From Dendrolimus kikuchii (taxonomy: Eukaryota; Arthropoda; Insecta; Lepidoptera; Lasiocampidae), in contig CM034408.1 in NCBI GenBank assembly GCA_019925095.2, forward strand, positions 3,907,001 to 3,971,000: 64,000 nt of DNA. The letters are read 5' to 3'. Positions 55,446 through 64,000 of the stretch are shown one piece after another. The notes under the pieces were generated by a model. The model worked only from the letters and a program-made list of their open reading frames with translations, had not been told where the DNA came from and did not search any database. Each line of letters starts with the position of its first letter. Within the stretch, counting starts at the first letter, position 1. The translations under genes were made by a program, and so were the position numbers.

Positions 55446-56405
55446 ATCATTTTTTAAATTTATTTATAAGTTATGGCGCCGCACGATTATTACAAGGAAG
55501 GTACACACTGGCCCAGCCGGACGTGAAACAGTACGCTCGCGCCGGTGTGTACGCGCATTATCAATTAATTTGCTATGACAAACACCATTTGTCTACGGCC
55601 AACCGCCAACTTTCGAAATATATTACGGAATGTAAAACTATCTATTGTACAACTAAATTTTTTTAAGTGCGCAAATTTTTCTTTGGATAGGCTCGTTCTT
55701 GCCAGTGAAATAACTGAAGTTCGTCGTGAACCGCCTCTTACGTGACATATTAAAAGTTCAAGACTGTTATAAGCCATTATTTAAATATATTAAAAACACT
55801 ATCGGTAGGTAAACTATAAAATGAAAGAAACGAAAAAGTGAAATTAATTGATCTGCTTATATAATAATTAAGACCTGGCTTAAAGGGCTAGTTGCCAAGC
55901 CATAAATATAAAAATAAAATATAAAATCACATAATATTAAAATATACGCATTTCTAGAGTAAAACTAAGCTTCATTGAAGACTTCCTACGCTTCAAGTTA
56001 GTATATTTTTAATATTTAATTCTATTTTTTTAAAGTTAGTTTAATAATTGTATTTTTAATTTGTGTCACATCTTTGAGAAATAATGAGTTGCTTTTACAA
56101 ATTTCATTCCGTATCTCAGCTTTTCAAAAAAAAATCTTCTCGAGGATACAAACTGTCTTCTTACAAAAATTTTATTAAGATCCGTTTAGTTTTGTAAAGA
56201 TTACAAATCGAGTTACTTTTGCATTTATAAAAAACATAAATTTATGTATACAAAAATAATATACTATAAAATATAGTCAAAATACATCTCATATATGTTG
56301 TTCTCGGCCAAAATTTACGTGACCATAAATCATTAAGTCATGTTCTCTCGATTTATGTTCGTTACGTAATTATTCGTCATTGTGTTCCATAAACAGTTTT
56401 CGAAC
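55446..56405. other. No feature recognised
   Basis: Unique A+T-rich DNA. 'gtacacactggc' and 'gccggtgtgtac' (about 55.5 kb) form a short imperfect inverted repeat. Confidence 0.4.
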
Positions 56406-56490
56406 GGGACAAATATGGCGGCGACAAATGGCGGGAATTTTGACGTTTATTGTGTACAGCTTCACACCTTTGATTGAGATCATTTATTTG
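56406..56490 (+). promoter_or_regulatory. Possible promoter/first-exon patch
   Basis: 'aaatatggcggcgac' resembles an A-A-x-A-T-G-G-C-G-G initiator-proximal site, and 'atggcgggaattt' contains an E2F-like TGGCGGGAA. A 20-codon frame starts at 56414 (MAATNGG...). The patch stands out from A+T-rich flanks. No downstream exon is seen. Confidence 0.2.
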
Positions 56491-57664
56491 TAATTTTAGT
56501 TTAGTATTCTCTATGACGTATTGTTAGGTTATATTATTGAAGAGATTTGTATAAAATTTCAAAGAGTAAAATTTATTATTTAGGATTAAAAGGTAATTCG
56601 AATGGGAGATGGAATTGTTGTTTGTTAACTCGATAAGAGATAGACTCGATAAAGAACAAATATACTAATTAAAACAAGAAAAAACATAAAAGAAACTAAT
56701 TAAAATAAGACAAAAGGAAACAAAGAAAATGAGTTCTCTGTCCTGATAAGGGAGGCGGAAATTTAAAAAACCCTCCCCCAAGTAAGTTCGTTGGGTTGTC
56801 ATTTTAGAATTTATATCTACCCACCCACATGATTTCCCAAGATCTGTCAAACACATCGAGGTTATTTAATCCTACAGTTAGCTTCCACTAAATTGTAGTT
56901 TTCTCCTAAGCAGTGTATGGGAGATAAATTTCTTCTAAATTTTGTATATACATATAGAGATGTGCCATACATACATAGAGCGACGGACGGATATGACGAA
57001 TTTAAACGGTTTCGTTTAGCTAAGATGGCTACGGAATCAAAAAAACTGCAATATTATCTAAATGACCAGAATAAATATTAACAAGACGTATTTTTTTATC
57101 TTATATTCTAATTATTTATGAAACAGCCATAATACGTTGCGAAGCGGTATAATTTCGAAAAATGTTCGTCTTTTGAATATAATTTGAATGAAAACTTTTT
57201 AAATTTGAATTTAGAAATCAGTCTTGTGAATTATAGACTTTTTAAAAACATAAAACACGTAGACTAAATAAATGGAAACTTTTACAATATATTTAAAAAT
57301 AAATAAATCGTTATCATAATATAATTCATTGATAATTAATAAACGTGTAAAAGGAAGAAAAACGTGACCATATTTCTATCTTTAAATTATCATAATGTTC
57401 TAAAATTATGCATATACGACCTAATTAGTTCCTGATTTTAAATCATTTGGGTCATTCAACTCGATTTTATTTTAATAATTAATTCGAATATTATAAATCA
57501 CTATGCGTTTCCAATTTCTTCCCTTAAATCCGTTTTTGATCTATCAAAAATTCATAAGCGTACTCTAAAATAAGGTTGTCAGGCTACCGGGCCTTCCCAA
57601 TATAGGGTTCTCGGGATAAAAGTTGCATAAATAACTAAGGAACATTGGTACATTCTCGGTTTTT
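56491..57664. other. No feature recognised
   Basis: Unique A+T-rich DNA, with a short 'acgttgcgaagcggt' match to the Penelope-like copy near 57.14 kb. Confidence 0.4.
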
Positions 57665-57965
57665 ATTATTGCATGAATTGAGCAGACAGGCAGTCGGCCC
57701 TCGTGATGGAAAGCGGTTACCATCGCTTATGGACATTTGTTACACCAAAAGGCTACCAATGTGCTGCCGCTCTCTAGAGGGAGATTAGCACCGGGCCACT
57801 AATGCCAGAACACAACTCAAGGTTGTTATAGCGGCATACTTTAGACCAGGGATGGTAGCCATTCAGATGGGTAAATGCCTTACCACCTGGCCGTGGATAG
57901 TTTTATCACCTCTTATGACAGGTCGCCCGGCTGCAGGAAGTTGTATTCTTTCTCCGTTACTGAAC
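57665..57965 (-). mobile_element. Family A element, near full length, diverged
   Basis: 'ttattgcatgaattgagcag' to 'tgtattctttctccgttact'. It is the most diverged full-length copy. Confidence 0.75.
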
Positions 57966-58375
57966 AGATAGTCTATTTTGGACTAACATTATTTCCATGA
58001 TTATACAATATAATCATCTCTATACCGATACATTTGCATAGTGTCAAGTCTTTTGTAACTCGCTGACATAATATATGACAGCCCTATTTCGAACCATAGA
58101 TAATGACGATTATCTATGCCTAAACGGTTTATTGGTTCGAATTTTGAAATTTATTATTGGTACAATTAGAGTAACTTTCTTTTAATTTTCAAATCTGTTG
58201 TAGCAATCGGCGTTTAAAAAAAATATTGAATTTATACATAATTTTGATTTCTAATGTTATTCCTATGAGATATTCGAATTTACTTTGATATTTTGGGTGC
58301 TTCACGTATAAATAAAGTCCAAAATGAGGATCGTACCATTAATCAGTCGAATGCTCAGTAGGCTTATCATACTGA
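57966..58375. other. No feature recognised
   Basis: Unique A+T-rich DNA. Confidence 0.4.
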
Positions 58376-58775
58376 TGGTAGGACCGACAGCCGATGGACT
58401 AAACAAGTCCTGTAGGGTTATTCACAAACGTTTGAATAGTTTCCGTGGCCGAACGGGAAGCTCCCGAACGATTTAATTTGCAATCCGGCGGAACATGAAA
58501 CAAACACATTCGAGAATGTGTTTCCGACGGGATTTGTTAATAACGTTTCACGTTCCGTCGGATTTCAAATTGATTCGTTCCCGACGTTTGTGAATAACCC
58601 TATTTAAGTGCAGACCGCGTCTTGGTAAGCGCAATATGGGACGGCCTCTAGTCTGCTGCAGGATCGCCAATAGAGACTGGATGAGGAAGGTGGAGGACCG
58701 GGATATGTGGTGAAAAATTCCTACAGGTCTATGTCCAACACTGGACTACAAATACCTGACAAGAGCTATTACAAG
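58376..58775 (+). pseudogene. RTE-like LINE C-terminus split by a MITE
   Basis: After the insertion the plus strand reads CRPRLGKRNMGRPLVCC, NRDWMRKVEDRDMW and a stop. Before it, 'cgatggactaaacaagtcct' reads RWTKQVL. The order R-W-x-K-x-V-L, R-P-R-x-G-K-R-x-x-G-R-P, W-M-R-x-x-x-D-R-x-x-W is typical of RTE-clade LINEs in butterflies. It is frameshifted and 5'-truncated. Confidence 0.65.
58415..58600. mobile_element. MITE with 17-bp TIRs and TA target
   Basis: GGGTTATTCACAAACGT at the left end is exactly complementary to the right end. TA flanks both sides (58413 and 58601). The interior holds 'cattcgagaatg' near its centre, and the two halves are roughly palindromic. Confidence 0.85.
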
Positions 58776-58959
58776 CAAAATGTATTTTTATCAAGTATTT
58801 TTATTTGATCCAAAATATATTAACTTGCAATCTTGATCTTTATTTAAATTTCTTGTTTTTTTTTTTTAAATTTAAGGCTTTAAAGTGAAAGAAATAAATG
58901 ATTTCTTTCAATCAATCTTCTATGTCAGTTGCTCCCTCAGAGTTTCCTATTACAATACC

Positions 58960-59250
58960 AGCCCATAAACGTCCCACTGCTGGGCTCGAGCCGTCTAATT
59001 TTATGGTGGAACGGTAGTATACCCTCAACGCTTATCCAAGGAGGATTGGTAAGTTTGACACATCGGTTATCGCAACGTGCAGGTTTTATTATCACGATAT
59101 TTTCCTTCACCGGTAGTACGTGGTAATTATAATAATATACACGTTCAGTCAGAAAACTGCCTAAGTGTTGCATGCTTGCCGGCCAGGATTCAAACTGACG
59201 CCCCCTGGGTTTACGACGCGTGTGCTAAAAACTGAGTTACCACGCCTTAT
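58960..59250 (-). mobile_element. SINE E, diverged full-length copy
   Basis: 'aaacgtcccactgctgggct' to 'ctgagttaccacgcctta' in antisense. All blocks are in order. Confidence 0.75.
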
Positions 59251-59297
59251 CAGAGTTACTTATATCTATCCCAATATTATAAAGAGGAACGATTTGA

Positions 59298-59505
59298 CGG
59301 CCTTTGTGGTTGAGCGGGCTAAGCACAGAGGTAGCGCAGAGACTCTGGGTTCGATTCGTGGCACGGTAAATTTCCATTATTTACTATGGTCTGGGTGTCT
59401 GGGATCGGCCTCAGAGTGGTTCGTTGTATTATTACCTATAACACAAGCGTATCTTGCTTAATTTGGGGATATACGATGTGTGTGTGTTTGCCTGCCGATT
59501 ATTAT
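59298..59505 (+). mobile_element. SINE B
   Basis: 'ggcctttgtggttgagcggg' (A box), 'ctgggttcgattcgtggc' (B box), 'ggtctgggtgtctgggatcg' and the tail 'gtgtgtgtttgcctgccgat'. A short deletion lies between the boxes. Confidence 0.8.
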
Positions 59506-59509
59506 ATTA

Positions 59510-59672
59510 TTATTTTTGTATGTTTGTAACGAATAAACTCAAAAACTACTAGACCGGTTTCAACAATTCTTTCACTATTAGAATGCTACATTATCTCCGA
59601 GTAGCATAGGCTATATATTTAATTTAAATTTCTATTGTTTTAAGGCAGGACAACGTCTGCCGGTACTCTTAG
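59510..59672 (+). mobile_element. Helitron-like element, degenerate
   Basis: 'aactcaaaaactactagacc' and 'ggcaggacaacgtctgccgg' match the body and the hairpin-bearing 3' part of the 46.6-kb copies. Confidence 0.5.
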
Positions 59673-61269
59673 TTTCTCATAAAAAAATAGATGTATTATA
59701 ATAAAAATCCCGTTACGCGTAGGCATCTAATCTATATTCAGCATCTAACACTTGAAAATAGATAAAAAGAGAGCATACGTGACAAATAGAGTTATGAAAT
59801 GAATGATCCATCATGTCGGCGCAGGAGTCGAGGCTAAGGTGCGAACGCCAGTAGTATATGGGTTAAACAGTAAGTCAATAATTAGGTGGCTAGGGTTGAT
59901 ACTTTATCAATACTAAAACCTATAATTTCTAACATTGTTTCTGTACAATTACCTATTTTTTTTAAATTATTATAATATAAATCTGATAAATATGCATAGA
60001 CATGACCGGGTAGGTAATGGAATAATATAGGTCAAATATACATTTTCGTATTAAATTAAAATTCAATGAGAGTAATTAGACAATGCTAGATTTACACAGT
60101 ACATAAGGGTCTCCGTCTGTCTCTTTCACTTTCGGAGAATAAGACACGTTAGAGGTTCTAGAGTTCTTTATCACAGCTTCAACTCAATGATGATCTGTGC
60201 GGCCGCTTAACCCGAGCCCATGAGGAGAGCATTTCTCGTTTGACAGCTCCTCGATCGATCATTGTAGATATTGAGATACAGCTCTAATGAAGCCACAAAA
60301 CGTTCCTTTAAAAGCATCCTTTTACAACTTTCAAAAACGTAATATATGAACATTAATCGTTTCCAATATTTTATTGTCTACAAATTACAAACTAAAATAA
60401 ATAATTAAAGAGTAAATAATGAAATAACTTTACATAATTTCTCTCCATTTAATAACATCATCAATAAACAAAATATTATACATTCTAAAGCTGTAATATA
60501 ATATGTCATATCGTAATAGTTATTTCTGGAAAACAATAATAGCACAAACTTAAGCGTTGAACAATGTTTTGCTTAAACTACTATAAAATTTACGTGGCAT
60601 ATAAATTATTCAGAAAACAACTTATCAGTCAACGTTTTAACAGCGTTTTACGACTAATGTCTATTCATGATGATTTATATGTAAAACCTAGACATTGTTG
60701 CGACAGCCCTAGGTTGTAAATCGTTGTTCTGAGGATTATCTAAGTGCAAACATGGAGATAATGTGATGGATGACCGAGGCACTTCGCTCTCGGGGAAAGT
60801 GAGGTTTCGAAATTTAAATTTGTTTTAAATTTAGTGCTCTAATCGGGCGGCGTTGCAGACTTGATTTATTTAATTCGTTTCACTGTGAATAATTGACCGA
60901 CGCGGTACATTAAACTGTTAGGTACTGTAAATGATACGCTAGAAGAATTATGTATATTAATTAAAAGTAATTTTCAGATGTTTGAAAGTCATATTTTAAT
61001 TTAATTTAATTAAAACGACGCTTTAACTGTTTTTAGCGGGTTTTGATTTTTCATTTTTTACCTAACGTTTTGGTCACCGGAGATATAAGTACTTTTTAAA
61101 AGTCCCAAACACCGTATGTTAACTTTTTTTATTATGAAGCTGCCCAACATGCAGACAAGCAAAAAAGTAAAAGTTACATTTTTGAAATATGCTGGTCCGA
61201 TAGATTATTTGATATTTTTCTCATTTTCAAATTGATCGTATATTCTACACCCCCTTTCGAATTATAATG
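59673..61269. other. Unique DNA
   Basis: No gene or repeat supported. Confidence 0.4.
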
Positions 61270-61715
61270 AATGTATGTCCTGGAAGACCACGGCCCATAA
61301 ATATGGCCCGGACTTTTGGAGGTCTTGTCTGGGGTGATGGAAAGGCCAACAAGTAGAGGCCCCTTGACAAGAATGTAAATATGGTGTGACACTAACCAGC
61401 GATTATTCCTGTCTACATCATATAAAAATGCATCAAAGGACAAGCCTTGGCCAGTTTAGGACTATTGTGGGAAATGAGAACAAAAGGTGGGACTAGGGAT
61501 CTAGGACTATGGCGTCTGCCCGTCGTAATGTTCAGGAAAACTTATCGGTACAAAATGAGCAGACGGTGGCTCGCCACTCCCTGTATGGGTCACAATAAAT
61601 GGCATACAAAATTGGCAACATGGGTGTGAGTGGCTAAGGGGTGTCGAGAGATGGGCTGCAGGTTCACCGAAGCTACTTCCGACGTTAGGCCATTTGCCAT
61701 TTCCACCCCTAGAGC
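61270..61715. repeat. Repeat H, copy 2 (opposite orientation)
   Basis: 'gaagaccacggcccataaat', 'ggcccggacttttggagg', 'gaggccccttgacaag' and 'ggctgcaggttcaccgaagc' are complementary to 48.9-49.4 kb. One frame across the shared end is similar in both copies (GPWSS, SPGH), but coding is unproven. Confidence 0.65.
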
Positions 61716-61763
61716 TTGAGTCTTAGAGCTAGAGCTCTAGCGAAATTATAATTATTATTGTAG

Positions 61764-61832
61764 ATACATACATACATAACTTCACGCCAGTTCCCTTGCG
61801 GGGTAGGCACGAACAACAGAGCGCCATTTAGG
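61764..61832 (-). pseudogene. Family C LINE tail stub
   Basis: 'gatacatacatacataactt' and 'cgccagttcccttgcggggt': last ~70 bp only. Confidence 0.65.
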
Positions 61833-62175
61833 CTTGTAATTATTATTGTAAATAGGTATATATATGTATACCGCACGTCCAAATTTTCTATAAGCATTAC
61901 GAAGATTTGCTTAGATTCAGCACTGTTTTTTGACCTTCCTGCGCTACATAACAGTTAATTATGAATGTGTGTTCAGACATAAAATATTATGGTGCAAGCC
62001 GATACTATGCGATAGGATGTCTGTCGTCCGTCTGTCCATCTGTCACACGAGACGCTTGCGTCGTAACATTTCTGTGCCGTTACTAATAGAGTACCCTATT
62101 TTGTTTGCGCAGTAAGAAAGACACGGAAGCTTTGGTTTATGTCCCTGCTTCATCTGGGATAATGTTATTGTCCGA
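61833..62175. other. No feature recognised
   Basis: Unique DNA. Confidence 0.4.
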
Positions 62176-62295
62176 CGGCCTCTGTGGTTTAGCCCCAAAC
62201 CTTTGCCGGCCAACCTTGGTACAATGCCCTCTGTATTCCGGGTTCGATTCCTGCCATGGTAAATTTCGTAAACAAATTTTATGTTATTTACTATA

Positions 62296-62480
62296 TCGGG
62301 CCTTTAGCTTTATTTTATCGTAAGCGACATTTGAGGCTAAGTATATTTTTTTGTTGCAATTCGATTCAATAGGGTCTTATCTAACTAAAACTGAAAGTCT
62401 TATAACAAAATTATAGTTTAAAATACCTTTTGCAACAAAAAATATACTTAGGTTAAATGTTGCTTACGTTAAAGGCTTGA
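62296..62480. mobile_element. MITE inside SINE B
   Basis: Its ends are imperfect inverted repeats: 'gcctttag' and 'gcctttaac', then 'cgtaagcgacattt' against 'cgtaagcaacattt', then 'taagtatattttttgttgca'. TA lies on both sides. The length is 185 bp. Confidence 0.75.
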
Positions 62481-62524
62481 TATGGTCTGGGTGTCTGGAA
62501 TAGGCCACAGAGTGGTCCATTGTA

Positions 62525-62689
62525 CTGTACAAACTCTTTGAAAAACATTTATTATAATGTAATTAATGTCAGTTGTGGGAAAGTAATATTTTTATTTGAG
62601 TTTTTCTGTTATAATCTATCATCCCGGCTTCCACATATTGTTGTGTCCGAAACCCGGCATTGAACTGGGGACCTTTAGACTACCATAAC
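62525..62689. mobile_element. Second insertion inside SINE B
   Basis: A segment of about 165 bp with no terminal inverted repeats that I can see. Its right side in antisense reads 'ggtagtctaaaggtcccc' and 'agttcaatgccgggtttcgg', which looks like the head of another tRNA-derived SINE. Confidence 0.45.
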
Positions 62690-63034
62690 ATTACCCATAA
62701 CACAAGCATAACTAGCTTATCTTGGGTATATACAATATGTGTGTTAGTCTGCCGATTATTTATTTATTGTTAGTGACTAATGCCAAATGCGTCTCGTTTA
62801 TAACGTTGAAAATAACGCCGTTAACGATTAACTACATTAGTGGATACATACATTACCTGTCATTGTTTAACGTTATTAACAATTAGTAACAATGACGCAA
62901 CACAAATAACGCATTAAGCCGATCGCTAGTTCTGCGTGATGTAGTCACTATAACATTATCCCAGATGGAACAGTAACATTAGAGAATAAATACATCTTAC
63001 ACTTTTGTGTGTCATATTTTTATTAATACTGAAG

Positions 63035-63262
63035 GGTGAGCCCCGATGGGGTGGAGGAGCGAGATGGAATGCTCCTCCGTCTTAAAGGAAGATCTTCCAG
63101 CGAGGCTAATGTTGTTCCTCGCAGGCCTAGGCCCATCTGTTATAGTTGAAATTTTGTATATATTCTTTGTATGTTTCGGGAAACGTTTGTGACATCAGTT
63201 ATTGCACAGCGCCATCTATTGGCTTGTAAGTGTTACACTACAATACTAATCATCCCACTCTA
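63035..63262 (-). repeat. Repeat G, copy 2
   Basis: Reverse complement of 6530-6750. It keeps 'cgagatggaatgctcctccg', 'gcaggcctaggcccatctgt' and 'gcacagcgccatctattggc'. Confidence 0.7.
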
Positions 63263-63370
63263 TCCTTTAATAAATTAAAAGATTTTGCTTATAATAATTC
63301 AAATACGAACTAATATGGCGAAATAAAGCAATTCATTAATTTATTAAGTGTAGCCTTAAAATTAATAATA

Positions 63371-63787
63371 TTAGAGATGCCACGAATAATGGTTTGGCCG
63401 AATACTGAATATTTGGCCACTCTTTCGGCTGATGCGCCGAATATTCGGCCACCGAATGTTCGGCGTAAGATATGTGAAGTATTTTCTTACGTTTTCGCGA
63501 ATGGTAGGTACACATAATTTTTTAATTTAGATTTTAAATATTTGTTTATTTGATTCTGTCATTTTGAAAACTGGCAGAAACATAATATTAGAACAAAAAA
63601 TGAATTCTAATCGCATTTAATACTATTAAAACATGGTTTAACTTTCAATTTGTTATGGGAAATATATATACAATTTTGATCAATACTTGCGGGGTTTTTT
63701 TCACACTTTGATCTCTGTACTAAGCCGATTAGTACATAATATTCGGCCGAATACTGAATAGTAGCCGAATAATCGTGGCATCTCTAA
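63371..63787. mobile_element. 417-bp inverted-repeat element rich in GCCGAATA
   Basis: The termini TTAGAGATGCCACGA are exact reverse complements over 15 bp. Both subterminal regions carry repeated GCCGAATA/TATTCGGC palindromes, while the middle is A+T-rich and unique. The termini resemble hAT-type ends, but the flanks ('taatatta', 'taatcaat') match only in part. Confidence 0.8.
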
Positions 63788-64000
63788 TCAATTTTGTCTT
63801 GGGTCTTCTTATATATTTTTTATATAGAATAGGTATTAGATTATATCACCATACTTGTCTTAAAGGCTGTTTATTAAAACCCACGTTTTGAAATTAGGTT
63901 TTTTTTATCGATCATCAGAGATTATTAAAAAATAATAATTTACATACGTTTAGTAACTTCGTTCGCGTATCTTTACTCAATTGCTCTATAGTTTCTTTTC

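Larger units (their letters stand above)
62176..62770 (+). mobile_element. SINE B interrupted twice
   Basis: The SINE parts are 62176-62295 (A-box side, 'ccgggttcgattcctgcc'), 62481-62524 ('ggtctgggtgtctgg') and 62690-62770 ('cccataacacaagcataact', 'gtgtgttagtctgccgat'). Two unrelated segments separate them. Confidence 0.75.

Noticed and set aside
61716..61745. 'agagctagagctctag' palindrome
   Set aside because: A very short palindrome from simple repetition, expected by chance.
63895..64000. 'taacttcgttcgcgt' resembling a Helitron-like 3' end
   Set aside because: Only ~15 bases match and the window ends, so a call cannot be supported.
1..64000. Prokaryotic-style operons, terminators or riboswitches
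   Set aside because: Composition, SINEs, LINE tails and the absence of compact genes show eukaryotic nuclear DNA.

Overview
The window looks like A+T-rich nuclear DNA from an insect, most probably a moth or butterfly. I infer this from the repeats: two tRNA-derived SINE families and several LINE tails of a kind I know from Lepidoptera (for example a copy ending in the complement of a 'cccagcagtgggac...gggctg' tail), many short Helitron-like elements that start near TCTATAC and end in CTAG before a T, truncated LINE ends whose translations contain W-F/L-G-H-V-E-R-M or G-R-P motifs, and a relic of a DD37D mariner transposase. There are no bacterial-style genes, no rRNA, no convincing tRNA gene and no complete host gene. 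Everything was read by eye, so family names are recognitions and not search results.

Layout. 0-9 kb: a LINE relic, then palindromic and internally duplicated elements (5.4-6.1 kb), then two head-to-tail 3' ends of one LINE family (6.8-8.3 kb), the first split by a ~315-bp poly-A element called family A here. 8.6-15.6 kb: nested insertions (a LINE tail inside repeat M, family A inside SINE E, a ~620-bp inverted-repeat element inside a LINE 3' end), a perfect hairpin and a tandemly amplified Helitron-like segment. 16.7-19.5 kb: a large foldback and a 42-bp tandem array. 20-31 kb: Helitron-like elements, a broken minus-strand open frame, a plus-strand frame that may be a BESS-type exon, intact SINEs and Penelope-like termini. 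31-42 kb: the mariner relic, a long unique A+T-rich stretch and a ~165-bp tandem array. 42-52 kb: a LINE/family A composite, family A copies with one shared 5' truncation point, a LINE split by a 418-bp inverted-repeat element, and two nearly identical Helitron-like copies. 52-64 kb: mostly unique DNA with scattered SINEs, three small inverted-repeat elements and second copies of repeats G and H.

Letters A to O are local names for repeat families in this window: A, ~315-bp poly-A element; B, SINE with a TGGTTGAGCGG A box; C and D, related LINE C-terminal tails; E, SINE with a 'gtagcgtaatggctagcgc' head; G, H, K, M, N and O, other dispersed repeats; I, inverted-repeat element; J, 'ggcggccttatcgc' 3' tail. 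The window reads as intergenic or intronic DNA in which elements repeatedly inserted into older elements. The best candidates for something new are the inverted-repeat element with clustered TTAGTCAAA motifs (11.5-12.1 kb), the Penelope-like termini with a hammerhead-like core, the recurrent 5' boundary of family A, and the possible BESS-type exon at 22.7-23.0 kb.
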